In this document: positions 15,470 to 24,669 of the stretch, piece after piece
How the letters are laid out: the number at the start of each line of letters is the position of its first letter
Numbering within the stretch: position 1 is the stretch's first letter
Origin: Burkholderiales bacterium PBB1
GTDB taxonomy: Bacteria; Pseudomonadota; Gammaproteobacteria; Burkholderiales; Burkholderiaceae_C
Length of the DNA stretch: 64,000 bases
NCBI GenBank assembly: GCA_002255905.1
Contig: NKIN01000003.1
Span: 99,925 to 163,924, forward strand
Reading direction: 5' to 3'
Notes under the pieces: generated by a model
What the model saw: only the letters and a program-made list of their open reading frames with translations
Database searches by the model: none
Told to the model about the DNA's origin: nothing
Translations under genes and position numbers: made by a program

Positions 15470-17042
15470 TACGTGGCGCGTGGCTGCGCTGGCAATCGCC
15501 CTGGTCGCGGGCGCTGCGCAGGCGGTCACGCTGCGTGTGGCCAACCAGGGCGACGCGCAGGCGATGGACCCGCATGCGTTGAACGAGGCACTGCAGCTCT
15601 CGCTGCTCGGCAACGTCTACGAGCCCTTGGTCGGGCGCGACGAAAAACTCGCGTTGACGCCCGCGCTCGCGACCCGCTGGTCGGCCATGTCACCCACGGT
15701 CTGGCGCTTCGAATTGCGGCGCGGTGTGCGCTTCCACGACGGCACACCGCTGACCGCGGCCGATGTGGTGTTCAGCTTCCAGCGTGCGGCCGGTGAGGGC
15801 TCGGACATGCGCAGCGACACCGCTGCGATCAAGGCGGTGCGCGCGGTCGCAGGCAAGAACGGTGACGACGCGATCGAGATCGAAACGAATGCGCCATTCC
15901 CGATCCTCCCCGACGTGATCTCGAACATCTACATCATGAGCCGCGCCTGGTGCGAGGCGAACCAGGCCATGCGGCCGGTCGATCGGCGCAAGGGTATCGA
16001 GAACGCGGCCACCTTCAAGGCCAACGGCACCGGCCCGTTTCAGCTGAAGGCGCGCCAGCCCGGCACACGCACCGTGCTGACCCGCTTTGCTGGCTACTGG
16101 GCGCCGCTTTCCACCAACGTGACCGAGGTGGTCTTCACGCCGATCGTCAACGACGCCACGCGTGTCGCTGCACTGCTCAGCGGCGAAATCGATCTGATGG
16201 AGCCGGTGCCCTTGCAGGACATCGAGCGCGTGCAGGCCAACGCCGCGCTGAAGGTGCGGCAGGGACCGGAGCTGCGCACGATCTTCCTCGGCATGGACCA
16301 GCAGCGCGACGAGCTGCTCGATTCCAACGTGAAAGGTCGCAATCCCTTCAAGGACCGCCGCGTGCGTCAGGCGATCTACCAGGCGATCGACATCGAGACG
16401 ATCCGCACCCGGGTCATGCGCGGTGCGGCCACGCCCACCGCCTTGATGCTGGGCCCAGGCGTCAACGGTTATCCCGCCGACCTGGATCGTCGTCTGTCCT
16501 ACGACCCTGCCGCTGCCAAGCGCCTGCTGGCCGAAGCCGGCTACCCATCAGGCTTCGAAGTGGGCATGAACTGCCCGAACGACCGTTATGTGAACGACGC
16601 CAAGATCTGCCAGGCAGTGGCGGCGAACCTGGCTCGCATCGGCGTGCGTGTTCAATTGCAGGCCGAAGCCAAGGTCACCTACTTTCCAAAAATACTGCGC
16701 CGGCAGACCAGCTTCTACCTGCTCGGCTGGACGCCCGGCACCTACGACGCCCACGATGTGCTGAGCGCGGTCATCGCGACGCCGAACGAACAGGGACAGG
16801 GCCAGTTCAACCTGGGCGGGTACAGCAACGCTCGCGTCGATGCGCTGACCGCTGCCGTGCAAAGCGAGACCGACCCGGCGCGGCGCAACGCGCTGATCCG
16901 CGAGGCGCTGGAATTGCATGCGAAAGACATCGGCCACATCCCGCTGCACCAGCAGGCGCTGGCCTGGGGCATGAAGAAGAACATTGAGCTGGTGCAGCCC
17001 CCCGACAACATGATGCCGTTCGAGTGGGTGGTGGTGAAGTGA
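15459..17042 (+). CDS. dppA: ABC importer substrate-binding protein, family 5
   Basis: Periplasmic solute receptor of the SBP_bac_5 family, 527 aa. A Sec signal peptide (VAALAIALVAGAAQA) is followed by VTLRVANQGDAQAMDPHALNE. Family landmarks are NVYEPLVGRDEKLALTPALA, the signature WRFELRRGVRFHDGTPLTAADV near residue 85, and GTGPFQLKARQPG. Substrates of the family include di- and oligopeptides, glutathione, haem and nickel complexes; nothing here decides which. The gene lies between the two permease genes, an order B-A-C-D-F that differs from the usual A-B-C-D-F. It overlaps both neighbours, so all five subunits are probably translated together. Confidence 0.92.
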   Translation: MRLDTWRVAALAIALVAGAAQAVTLRVANQGDAQAMDPHALNEALQLSLLGNVYEPLVGRDEKLALTPALATRWSAMSPTVWRFELRRGVRFHDGTPLTAADVVFSFQRAAGEGSDMRSDTAAIKAVRAVAGKNGDDAIEIETNAPFPILPDVISNIYIMSRAWCEANQAMRPVDRRKGIENAATFKANGTGPFQLKARQPGTRTVLTRFAGYWAPLSTNVTEVVFTPIVNDATRVAALLSGEIDLMEPVPLQDIERVQANAALKVRQGPELRTIFLGMDQQRDELLDSNVKGRNPFKDRRVRQAIYQAIDIETIRTRVMRGAATPTALMLGPGVNGYPADLDRRLSYDPAAAKRLLAEAGYPSGFEVGMNCPNDRYVNDAKICQAVAANLARIGVRVQLQAEAKVTYFPKILRRQTSFYLLGWTPGTYDAHDVLSAVIATPNEQGQGQFNLGGYSNARVDALTAAVQSETDPARRNALIREALELHAKDIGHIPLHQQALAWGMKKNIELVQPPDNMMPFEWVVVK

Positions 17043-17947
17043 ACCCGCTGCGCCGCTTTCTGGCCGGCGACCTTTGGCACAGCTTCACCCACTCGCCCAC
17101 CGCGATGGTGGCTGCCGCCATCGCGTGCATCTGCATCATCAGCGCGACCTTCGCGAACGTGTTGGCCCCGCACCATCCCTTCGACCTGGCCACGCTGGAC
17201 CTGGCCGACTCGCGCCTGCCGCCGGCCTGGCTGCCCGAGGGGCGAGCCACTTACCTGCTGGGCACCGACGACCAGGGCCGCGACATCCTGTCGGCGCTGA
17301 TGTACGGCGCGCGCATTTCCTTACTCGTCGGGCTCGCGTCGGTGCTGGTGTCAATGGTGGTGGGTGTCGCGCTCGGCCTGTTGTCGGGCTATGTGGGTGG
17401 CAAGACCGATGGCTTCATCATGCGGGTGTGCGACGTGATGCTGTCGTTTCCTGCGATCCTGGTCGCGCTGCTGATCGACGGCATCGGCCGCGCGCTGTTT
17501 CCACAATCGCACGACACGCTGGCTTACGCGGTGCTGATCCTCGCGATCTCGCTGACCGGCTGGGTGCCTTATGCGCGCACCGTGCGTGGCAGCGCCATGG
17601 TCGAGCAGCAGAAGGAATACGTGCAGGCCGCGCGCGTGATCGGCGTGGCGCCGCTGCGCATCATGCGGCGCCATGTGCTGCCCAACGTGATGGGGCCGGT
17701 GATGGTGCTGGCGACCCTGCAGGTGGCTACCGCCATCCTGATCGAGGCGACCTTGTCCTTTCTCGGCGTCGGTGTGCCACCGACATCGCCCTCGCTGGGC
17801 ACGCTGATCCGCATCGGCAACGACTTCCTGTTCTCCGGCGAATGGTGGATCACCGTGTTTCCCGGCGCGATGCTGGTGCTGATCGCGCTCAGCGTGAACC
17901 TGCTGGGCGACTGGCTGCGCGATGCGTTGAATCCTGGCGGGCGTTGA
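17039..17947 (+). CDS. dppC: Peptide-type ABC importer permease (DppC/OppC family)
   Basis: Second membrane subunit of the importer, about 302 aa. Features are the N-terminal segment MVAAAIACICIISATFANVL, the conserved HPFDLATLDL and LLGTDDQGRDILSALMYGAR motifs, and the EAA loop KEYVQAARVIGVAPLRIM. Near the C-terminus is FLGVGVPPTSPSLG, typical of DppC. The start is GTG at 17039, whose GTGA overlaps the stop of the receptor gene; another in-frame GTG at 17024 is possible. No ATG is available near the start. The ATPase gene dppD begins 1 base after its stop. Confidence 0.91.
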   Translation: MNPLRRFLAGDLWHSFTHSPTAMVAAAIACICIISATFANVLAPHHPFDLATLDLADSRLPPAWLPEGRATYLLGTDDQGRDILSALMYGARISLLVGLASVLVSMVVGVALGLLSGYVGGKTDGFIMRVCDVMLSFPAILVALLIDGIGRALFPQSHDTLAYAVLILAISLTGWVPYARTVRGSAMVEQQKEYVQAARVIGVAPLRIMRRHVLPNVMGPVMVLATLQVATAILIEATLSFLGVGVPPTSPSLGTLIRIGNDFLFSGEWWITVFPGAMLVLIALSVNLLGDWLRDALNPGGR

Positions 17948-17948
17948 C

Positions 17949-18923
17949 ATGCAGGCCCTGCTTGAAGTCGATCAGCTGTGCGTCGAGTTCACCACGCGCC
18001 ACGGCAGCCTGCGCGCGCTGTCCGACGTGTCGTTCGGCATCGCGCCGGGCGAGGTGTTGGGCTTCGTCGGCGAATCCGGTGCGGGCAAGTCGCTGACCGG
18101 CGCGGCCATCATCGGCCTGCTGCAGCAGCCGGGCCGCATCAGCAGTGGCCGCATCGTCTACAACGGCCAACGCATCGACACCTTGCCCGACGACGCGATG
18201 CGCCGCCTGCGCGGCCGGCAGATCGGCAGCATCTTCCAGGACCCGATGACGGCGCTGAACCCGCTGCTGACGATCGGCCAGCAGCTGGTCGAAACCATAC
18301 GCGCGCACCTGCCGTTGAGCGAGGAGGAAGCGGTGGCTCGCGCGGTGAGCCTGCTCGAAGAGACCGGCATCAGTGGCGCCTCGCAGCGGCTGACTCAGTA
18401 CCCGCATCAGTTCTCGGGCGGCATGCGGCAACGGGTCGTCATCGCGCTGGCGCTGGCCGCCGGGCCGCGCCTGCTGATTGCCGACGAGCCGACCACCGCG
18501 CTCGATGTGTCGGTGCAGGCGCAGGTGATCGCCCTGCTGAAGCGGTTGTGCCGTGACAAGGGCATGGCGATGATGCTGGTCACGCACGACATGGGCGTGA
18601 TTGCCGAAGCCTGCGATCGCGTCGCGGTGATGTATGCCGGGCGCATCGTCGAGATCGGGCCGGTGCGCGAGGTGATCCACAGCCCGGCGCATCCGTACAC
18701 GGTGGGGCTGATGGGGGCGATCCCGTCGATGAGCGGCGAGCGCGAACGGCTGCTGCAGATCGACGGCGCCATGCCGCGGCTCGGCGACATTCCTGAAGGT
18801 TGCGCCTTCCACCCGCGCTGTCCGCAAGCCTGGGCGCGCTGCCGCAGCGAGCGGCCCGAACTGATGCCCGTCGGCACCAGTCGCGCGGCATGCTGGTTGC
18901 ACGACGTGGGGTTGCCCCGATGA
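17949..18923 (+). CDS. dppD: Peptide-type ABC importer ATPase (DppD family)
   Basis: First nucleotide-binding subunit, 324 aa. Visible motifs are Walker A GESGAGKS, the Q-loop [11 protein letters not shown], the ABC signature FSGGMRQRV, Walker [13 protein letters not shown] and the H-loop LVTHDMGV. After the ATPase core comes the oligo/dipeptide C-terminal domain with [20 protein letters not shown], whose cysteines can hold an iron-sulphur cluster in relatives. It drives import together with DppF. The stop overlaps the dppF ATG by 4 bases (ATGA). Confidence 0.93.
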   Translation: MQALLEVDQLCVEFTTRHGSLRALSDVSFGIAPGEVLGFVGESGAGKSLTGAAIIGLLQQPGRISSGRIVYNGQRIDTLPDDAMRRLRGRQIGSIFQDPMTALNPLLTIGQQLVETIRAHLPLSEEEAVARAVSLLEETGISGASQRLTQYPHQFSGGMRQRVVIALALAAGPRLLIADEPTTALDVSVQAQVIALLKRLCRDKGMAMMLVTHDMGVIAEACDRVAVMYAGRIVEIGPVREVIHSPAHPYTVGLMGAIPSMSGERERLLQIDGAMPRLGDIPEGCAFHPRCPQAWARCRSERPELMPVGTSRAACWLHDVGLPR

Positions 18924-19930
18924 CGCCGTCTGTGATTTCTCCACTGGTCGAGGTGCGCGACCTGAGCAAGACCTTCGATGTGTCGGCGTCGTGGCTGGTC
19001 CGCGTGATCGAGCGCCGCGCGCCACAGTTCGTGCACGCCGTCGATGGTGTCAGCTTCAGCATTCCGCGCGGGCAGACGCTGGGCCTGGTGGGCGAATCCG
19101 GCTGCGGCAAGAGCACCGTGGCACGCCTGCTGGTCGGCCTGCACACGCCCACCTCGGGTCAGGTGCGCCTGGACGGCATCGACGTGACGCAGGCTTTTGC
19201 CTCGGGGCGGGCTGGCGCGCTGCGCAGGCGCCTGCAGATGATCTTTCAGGATCCGTACGCGAGCCTGAACCCGCGCTGGAGCGTGGCCGACATCGTGGCT
19301 GAACCACTGGTCGAGCATGGGGTGCTGTCGGGCCGTGCCGCGCTGCGCGAGCGTGTGGCCGAACTGCTGGCTTCGGTCGGCCTGTCAGCCAGCGATGCGG
19401 CCAAGCTGCCGCACCAGTTCTCCGGCGGGCAGCGACAGCGCATCTCGATCGCGCGCGCGCTGGCATCGAACCCGGAGTTTCTGGTCTGCGACGAGCCGAC
19501 CTCGGCGCTCGATGTGTCGGTGCAGGCCCAGGTGCTGAACCTGATACGCGACATCCAGCAACGCCACGGGCTGACCTACCTGTTCATTTCGCACAACCTC
19601 GCGGTGGTGCGCCATGTCGCCGATCAGGTGGGCGTGATGGTGCTGGGCCGCATCGTCGAACTGGCCGACCGCCACACGCTGTTCTCGCGACCGACTCACC
19701 CGTACACCCGGATGCTGCTCGACGCGATCCCCGATGTGGCGATGAGCGGCCGCGTGTGGCAGCCGGTGCACGGCGACCTGCCGAACCCGCTGCAGCCGCC
19801 GACCGGCTGCAGCTTCCACCCGCGTTGCCCGCATGCCAACGAGCGCTGCCGCGTCGAGCGGCCGGCACTGCTGACGATCGGCGGCGTGCAGGTGGCCTGC
19901 CATGCGGCGGAGGAAGGGCGGTTGCCTTGA
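18920..19930 (+). CDS. dppF: Peptide-type ABC importer ATPase (DppF family)
   Basis: Second nucleotide-binding subunit, 336 aa from the ATG at 18920 ([19 protein letters not shown]). It shows Walker [10 protein letters not shown]-loop [13 protein letters not shown], signature FSGGQRQRI, Walker [12 protein letters not shown] and H-loop FISHNLAV. The C-terminal peptide-transporter domain is [17 protein letters not shown] with conserved cysteines. The N-terminal insert [20 protein letters not shown] before GVSF is typical of DppF and OppF. It is the last gene of the operon. The 169 bases to lysA, which is convergent, contain only small inverted repeats. Confidence 0.93.
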   Translation: MTPSVISPLVEVRDLSKTFDVSASWLVRVIERRAPQFVHAVDGVSFSIPRGQTLGLVGESGCGKSTVARLLVGLHTPTSGQVRLDGIDVTQAFASGRAGALRRRLQMIFQDPYASLNPRWSVADIVAEPLVEHGVLSGRAALRERVAELLASVGLSASDAAKLPHQFSGGQRQRISIARALASNPEFLVCDEPTSALDVSVQAQVLNLIRDIQQRHGLTYLFISHNLAVVRHVADQVGVMVLGRIVELADRHTLFSRPTHPYTRMLLDAIPDVAMSGRVWQPVHGDLPNPLQPPTGCSFHPRCPHANERCRVERPALLTIGGVQVACHAAEEGRLP

Positions 19931-20099
19931 GGCTGATGGCTGAAGCGCCGCCGTGTGACGACCGCTAAAGGCAGCCGTGGCTCCTTGCGGAGCAAGCCGG
20001 TCATCGGTAGCCTCTGCTCGCGCAGAACGATGCCTGCAGGAACATGTCTGACGACCGATGGCGGACACCCTCGGGAGCGACTACGTCGGCGCCCTGGTA

Positions 20100-21380
20100 C
20101 TAAGTAGGTAGCAAGTGCTCGCCGCGAAACAGCTCAGCCGGCGTTTCCCGTTCGCGGATCAACCACGCCTCGCCGCCCGACACCATCACCTCGGCCGCGC
20201 GGCCGCGGGTGTTGTAGTTGCTGGCCATGCTCATGCCGTAGGCGCCGGCAGACAGCAGCGCGAGGTGGTCGCCGGCCTGCACCGCCAGCGCGCGGTCGCG
20301 CCCGAGCCAGTCGCCCGACTCGCAGACTGGGCCGACCACGTCATAGGTTACCGGTGGTCCGTCGCGCAAACGGCAGGGCACGATGCCCATCCAGGCCTCG
20401 TACATCGCCGGGCGCGCCATGTCGTTCATCGCGGCGTCGACGATGCAGAAGTGCTTGCCATCCGCGTCGTCCGACGGCTTCAGGTACAGCACCTCGGTGA
20501 CCAGCACGCCGGCATTGCCGACCAGCGATCGGCCAGGCTCGAACATCAGCTTTCGGTGTCCGTGCCCGCGCACGTCGATGCGTTGCAGCAGCGCGCCGAT
20601 CAGCTCGCCGGCCGACGGTGGCTGTTCGTCGGTGTAGGTGATGCCGAGGCCGCCGCCGAGGTCGAGGTGGTGCAGCGTCACGCCGGTGGCTTCGATCGCC
20701 TCGACCAGATCGAGCATGCGGTCGAGTGCGTCCAGGTAGGGGTCGATCTCGGTGATCTGCGAGCCGATGTGGCAGTCGATGCCCACGATCTCGATGCCGG
20801 GCAGCGCAGCCGCGCGTGCATACACCGCCACAGCGCGCTCGTGGGCGATGCCGAACTTGTTGCCTTTCAGCCCGGTCGAGATGTACGGATGCGTCTTCGC
20901 ATCCACATCGGGGTTCACGCGCAGGCTGATCCGCGCTGTGCGGCCTGTCTCCGAGGCCACCGCCGACAGTGCTTCCAGTTCGGCTTCGCTTTCGATGTTG
21001 AAGCACATCACACCCACATCGAGCGCCTCGCGCATCTCGGCGCGGGTCTTGCCGACGCCGGAGAACACCACCTTCGAAGGCGAGGCGCCAGCGGCCAGCA
21101 CGCGGGCCAGTTCGCCGGCCGACACGATGTCGAAGCCGCAGCCGGCACGTGCAAAGGTTTGCAGCACGGCCAGGTTCGAATTTGCCTTGACCGCATAGCA
21201 GATCAGGTGGTCGCGGCCCTCGAGTGCCCGCTGGTAGGCGGCCAGCGCCGAATGCATGGCGCCTTGCGAGTAGGCATACAACGGGGTGCCGAAGCGCGCG
21301 GCCAGATCGGCAACGGGGCAATCTTCAAGCATCAGCACGTCGCCGCGGTAGGCCACGTGGGGTGAACCAGGGAGTTTCAT
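20100..21380 (-). CDS. lysA: Diaminopimelate decarboxylase
   Basis: LysA decarboxylates meso-diaminopimelate to lysine, the last step of the pathway, with PLP. The 426-aa product has the PLP Lys65 in CYAVKANSNLAVL. Further motifs are GCGFDIVSAGEL, the HIGSQI motif, LDLGGGLGITY (phosphate-binding glycines) and PGRSLVGNAGVLV. Near the C-terminus VGPVCESGDWLGRDR carries the active-site Cys shared between subunits of the dimer. The start ATG at 21380 gives MKLPGSPHVAYRGDVL. It follows lptM by 7 bases on the same strand, an arrangement (lptM-lysA next to divergent cyaY) that is common in proteobacteria. Confidence 0.96.
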   Translation of the reverse strand: MKLPGSPHVAYRGDVLMLEDCPVADLAARFGTPLYAYSQGAMHSALAAYQRALEGRDHLICYAVKANSNLAVLQTFARAGCGFDIVSAGELARVLAAGASPSKVVFSGVGKTRAEMREALDVGVMCFNIESEAELEALSAVASETGRTARISLRVNPDVDAKTHPYISTGLKGNKFGIAHERAVAVYARAAALPGIEIVGIDCHIGSQITEIDPYLDALDRMLDLVEAIEATGVTLHHLDLGGGLGITYTDEQPPSAGELIGALLQRIDVRGHGHRKLMFEPGRSLVGNAGVLVTEVLYLKPSDDADGKHFCIVDAAMNDMARPAMYEAWMGIVPCRLRDGPPVTYDVVGPVCESGDWLGRDRALAVQAGDHLALLSAGAYGMSMASNYNTRGRAAEVMVSGGEAWLIRERETPAELFRGEHLLPT

Positions 21381-21387
21381 GGCTGCG

Positions 21388-21639
21388 TCACCGAGGCGGA
21401 CTGCCCCACGGTCGTGCCGACGAGGCAGCAGGGTCTGGTGGGATGGCTGACATCGTGCCACCGGTGGGGGCCGGGCGTCGGGCAGCAGCCGGTGCCACGG
21501 AGGGCGGCTTCGCCTTGGGGGCCAACGTCAGCGGCCCTTTCTGACCACAACCCGACAGCATCAAACCCACGGTGATCAACGCGGCCATCGCGACGGGCCC
21601 GTATCCCCGCAGGACTAAACTTTCCGATTGTTCCGACAT
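21388..21639 (-). CDS. lptM: Small LptM-type lipoprotein
   Basis: LptM (YifL) is a small outer-membrane lipoprotein that aids maturation of the LPS translocon LptD in enterobacteria. The 83-aa product has a signal with Gly-Tyr-Gly start and hydrophobic core (VAMAALITVGLML). It ends in the lipobox LSGC at Cys31, followed directly by GQKGPLTL, the family's diagnostic motif. The tail is Pro/Ala-rich and low in complexity. The ATG at 21639 stands 7 bases after TAGAAT on this strand with no Shine-Dalgarno sequence, so the transcript may be leaderless; a later ATG in the signal core is less likely. The role is transferred from the enterobacterial homologue. Confidence 0.85.
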   Translation of the reverse strand: MSEQSESLVLRGYGPVAMAALITVGLMLSGCGQKGPLTLAPKAKPPSVAPAAARRPAPTGGTMSAIPPDPAASSARPWGSPPR

Positions 21640-21658
21640 CGAGTGAATTCTACTGACC

Positions 21659-22018
21659 ATGCCTGCAGCCACCCCCCACACGCCCCTGTCCGATGCCGAG
21701 TTCCGCGAAGTGGCTGGGAGCGTGCTGTCCGGGATCGAGGCCACCATCGACCGCTGGCTGCAGAACGACGTGATCGACATCGATGCGAATCGCACCGGCG
21801 GCATGCTCGAACTGAGCTTCCCCGATGGCAGCAAGATCGTGGTCAACACACAGCCACCGCTGCAGGAGTTGTGGCTCGCTGCGCGCCGCGGCGGCTTTCA
21901 CTTCAAGCATGTGGGTGGTGAATGGCAGGACACGCGCAACGGCGGCGCTTTCCACGCGGTGCTGTCGGCGTGCGCCAGCGAACAAGGTGGCAAGCCACTG
22001 ACGTTCACCGCAGCCTGA
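21659..22018 (+). CDS. cyaY: Frataxin homologue CyaY
   Basis: CyaY is the bacterial frataxin, an iron-binding regulator of iron-sulphur cluster assembly on IscS. The 119-aa product has the frataxin fold motifs. The acidic first helix is LSDAEFREVAGSVLSGIEATI. Strands GMLELSFPDGSKIVVNTQPP follow, then the conserved QELWLAARRGGFHF and GGEWQDTRNGG. It diverges from lptM across 19 bases and converges with mrcA, which ends 22 bases away. The start ATG lies just before MPAATPHTPLSD. Confidence 0.95.
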   Translation: MPAATPHTPLSDAEFREVAGSVLSGIEATIDRWLQNDVIDIDANRTGGMLELSFPDGSKIVVNTQPPLQELWLAARRGGFHFKHVGGEWQDTRNGGAFHAVLSACASEQGGKPLTFTAA

Positions 22019-22040
22019 GGCTGGCGCGCAGCCCGGCTTG

Positions 22041-24404
22041 TCAGCGCGAGAACAGGTCGAGAATGCCCTTGCGCTCTTCCGAATCAGGGGGTTTGGGTGT
22101 GCTGTCGTCGAGGCCCAAGCTGCTCACACCGCCGCCCTGCACATATTCTTCGTAGTACCACTCGCCGCCGATGTTGACGACGCCTTCTGGCGGCAGGGGC
22201 TCGCTTTCCGGGCGGCCCTTCAGGGCGCTGCTCATGTAGTCGATCCAGATCGGCAGCGACAGGCCGCCACCGGTTTCTCGGTCACCCAGCTTGCGCGGGT
22301 TGTCGTAGCCCATCCACACCACCGCCACCAGTTCGTGCTGGTAGCCGCAGAACCAGGCGTCGTGCGAGTCGTTGGTGGTGCCGGTCTTGCCGTAGACGTC
22401 GGTGCGCTTGAGCATCGCCTGCGCCCGAGCGGCCGTGCCGGAGCGGGTGACTTCCTGCAGCAGGCTGTTCATCATGAAAGCGTTGCGCGCACTCAGCACA
22501 CGCATCGATTCATCGAGGACGGGTGGCTTGACCTGGCTCACCAGGTGGCCGCGCGCGTCGGTCACCTTGCTGATCAGGTACGGATTGACCCGATAGCCTC
22601 CCGTGGCGAACACGCCATAGGCGCTGGCCATCTGCAACGGTGTGACCGAGCCGGCGCCCAGCGCCATGGTCAGGTAGGCCGGGTGCTTGTCGGCCTCGAA
22701 TCCGAAGCGTGTGGCCCACTCCTGTGCATACGGCGCACCGATGGCCTGCAGGATGCGGATCGACACCATGTTCTTCGACTTGGCCAGCGCACGCCGCATC
22801 GACATCGGGCCCTCGAAGGTGCCGTCGTAGTTCTTTGGCTCCCACGGCTGGCTGCCGGTGCTGTCGGCATCGAAGAACAGCGGTGCGTCGTTGATGACGG
22901 TCGAGGGCGAGAAGCCTTTTTCGAGTGCTGCGGAGTAGATGAAGGGCTTGAAGCTGGAGCCCGGCTGCCGCCACGCCTGCGTCACATGGTTGAACTTGGA
23001 CTTGGCCTGGTCGAAGCCGCCAATCATCGTGACGATGGCGCCGGTGCGCGGGTCGAGTGCGACGAAGGCGCCCTCGACTTCGGGCAACTGGGTGGCAGTC
23101 CAGCTGCCGTTCTGGGACTTGGTCAAGCGGATCACCGCGCCACGACGGATCTGCGTCTTCGGGTTCGCCTTGTCGCCGAGGCCCGAGGTCACGGGCTTGA
23201 GCCCGTCGCCTGTGACGGTGACGGTTTCTCCGCTTTGCAATGCCGCCACCAGCTTCTTGGCGCTCACGTCCAGCACCACGCCGGCCTTCAATTCGTCGTT
23301 GTCCGGGTGATCGGACAGGGCTTCGGCCACGCGGGTGTCGACATCCCGCGCGTCGGCGGGCAGATCGATGTAAGCCTCGGGCCCGCGGTAGACCTGACGA
23401 CGCTCGTAGTCGAGGATGCCGCGACGGAGTGCGCGGTAGGCCGCCATCTGGTCGCTCGAGTTGATGGTGAGGTAGACGTTCAGCCCCACGGTGTAGGCGT
23501 CTTCTCCATATTGGGCATAGACCAGTTGCCGGGCCGCTTCAGCTGCGTACTCGCCGTGCACCGGGGTTTCCGACGGCGCACGGTAGACCAGCTTCTGCTG
23601 GCGCGCCGCGTCGTGCTGCTCGGGCGTGATGAACCCGTTCTCGAGCATGCGGTCGATGATGTAGAGCTGCCGAATGGTTGCGCGCTTCGGGTTGCTGATC
23701 GGGTTGTAGGCCGACGGCGCCTTGGGCAGCCCCGCCAGCATCGCCGCTTCAGCGATCGACAGCGAAGTCAGCGGCTTGCCGAAGTAAACCTCGCTGGCCG
23801 ACGCGAATCCATAAGCGCGCTGGCCGAGGTAGATCTGGTTCATGTACAGCTCGAGGATCTGGTCCTTGCTGAGCAGGCTTTCGATCTTCAACGCCAGCAG
23901 GATTTCGTAGATCTTCCGGGTGAAGGTCTTCTCGGTGGACAAATAGAAGTTGCGCGCCACCTGCATCGTGATCGTCGAGGCGCCCTGACTGCGCGACTCG
24001 CCGAAGTTGGCCAGTCCCGCGCGCAGCACGCCGAGGTAATCGACACCGCTGTGCTGGTAGAACCGCGCGTCCTCGATGGCCAGCACGGCGTCCTTCATCA
24101 CTTTCGGGATCTGCGCTGCAGGTACGAAGTTGCGCCGCTCCTCGCCGATTTCGCCGAGCAAGATGCCGTCAGCCGAATAGATGCGCATCGGCAGCTTCGG
24201 CCTGTAATCAGCCAGCCCGCCGATCTCCGGCAGGTTCGGGTAGGCCACTGCCAGCGCGAGGGCGACCAGCATCAACACCGCCAATGCGCCCGCCGAGATC
24301 ACCCCCAGGGTGCTGGCGACTGCCTTGATCAGGCTGCGGGCCCAAGATGTCGATCGAGGGCGGGGCGACGCAGCGGCCTTGCCGTCGCGCTTGGAATCGC
24401 TCAT
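22041..24404 (-). CDS. mrcA: Bifunctional penicillin-binding protein 1A
   Basis: Class A PBP that polymerises glycan strands and cross-links peptides in the periplasm. The 787-aa product has a cytoplasmic tail, a membrane anchor at about residues 28-53, and then the GT51 transglycosylase domain. That domain carries EDARFYQHSGVDYLG with the catalytic Glu, GASTITMQVARN and RKIYEILLALKIE. A long linker and OB-like region follow (about 330-430). The transpeptidase has the serine motif SSFK (Ser483 to Lys486), an SKN motif and KTG (673-675). It diverges from pilM; the mrcA-pilM pairing is conserved in many proteobacteria. TATAAT lies 25 bases upstream of the ATG, but no matching -35 was found. Confidence 0.96.
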   Translation of the reverse strand: MSDSKRDGKAAASPRPRSTSWARSLIKAVASTLGVISAGALAVLMLVALALAVAYPNLPEIGGLADYRPKLPMRIYSADGILLGEIGEERRNFVPAAQIPKVMKDAVLAIEDARFYQHSGVDYLGVLRAGLANFGESRSQGASTITMQVARNFYLSTEKTFTRKIYEILLALKIESLLSKDQILELYMNQIYLGQRAYGFASASEVYFGKPLTSLSIAEAAMLAGLPKAPSAYNPISNPKRATIRQLYIIDRMLENGFITPEQHDAARQQKLVYRAPSETPVHGEYAAEAARQLVYAQYGEDAYTVGLNVYLTINSSDQMAAYRALRRGILDYERRQVYRGPEAYIDLPADARDVDTRVAEALSDHPDNDELKAGVVLDVSAKKLVAALQSGETVTVTGDGLKPVTSGLGDKANPKTQIRRGAVIRLTKSQNGSWTATQLPEVEGAFVALDPRTGAIVTMIGGFDQAKSKFNHVTQAWRQPGSSFKPFIYSAALEKGFSPSTVINDAPLFFDADSTGSQPWEPKNYDGTFEGPMSMRRALAKSKNMVSIRILQAIGAPYAQEWATRFGFEADKHPAYLTMALGAGSVTPLQMASAYGVFATGGYRVNPYLISKVTDARGHLVSQVKPPVLDESMRVLSARNAFMMNSLLQEVTRSGTAARAQAMLKRTDVYGKTGTTNDSHDAWFCGYQHELVAVVWMGYDNPRKLGDRETGGGLSLPIWIDYMSSALKGRPESEPLPPEGVVNIGGEWYYEEYVQGGGVSSLGLDDSTPKPPDSEERKGILDLFSR

Positions 24405-24669
24405 GGAGCTCCGTTGATTTCAGCCCAGATTATAGGAAGTAGCGGTCAGTGCCCCCCTTTCAAATGGGAACGGGCGTGCAGAGTTCCAAGAAACTCCTCA
24501 TGAGTCAAGCCAACGTGCCGATAACCGAGCATGCGCAGCGTGTGCAAGTCACAACGGATGCGCGTGTGTCGGCCCCGTTTTCTATGGGTGCACATAGGCT
24601 TTACTGCTAGCATTCAAGTAACTTCTTAACATTCCACCGCTGGTTTTAGCGCGTCGGAGGGCCAAGTCT

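Noticed and set aside
22038-24503. An 821-codon open frame on the plus strand opposite mrcA
   Set aside because: It is the mirror of a well-supported PBP1A gene. Its translation is rich in His, Arg, Gly and Val with no domain motif, as expected of antisense frames in GC-rich DNA.
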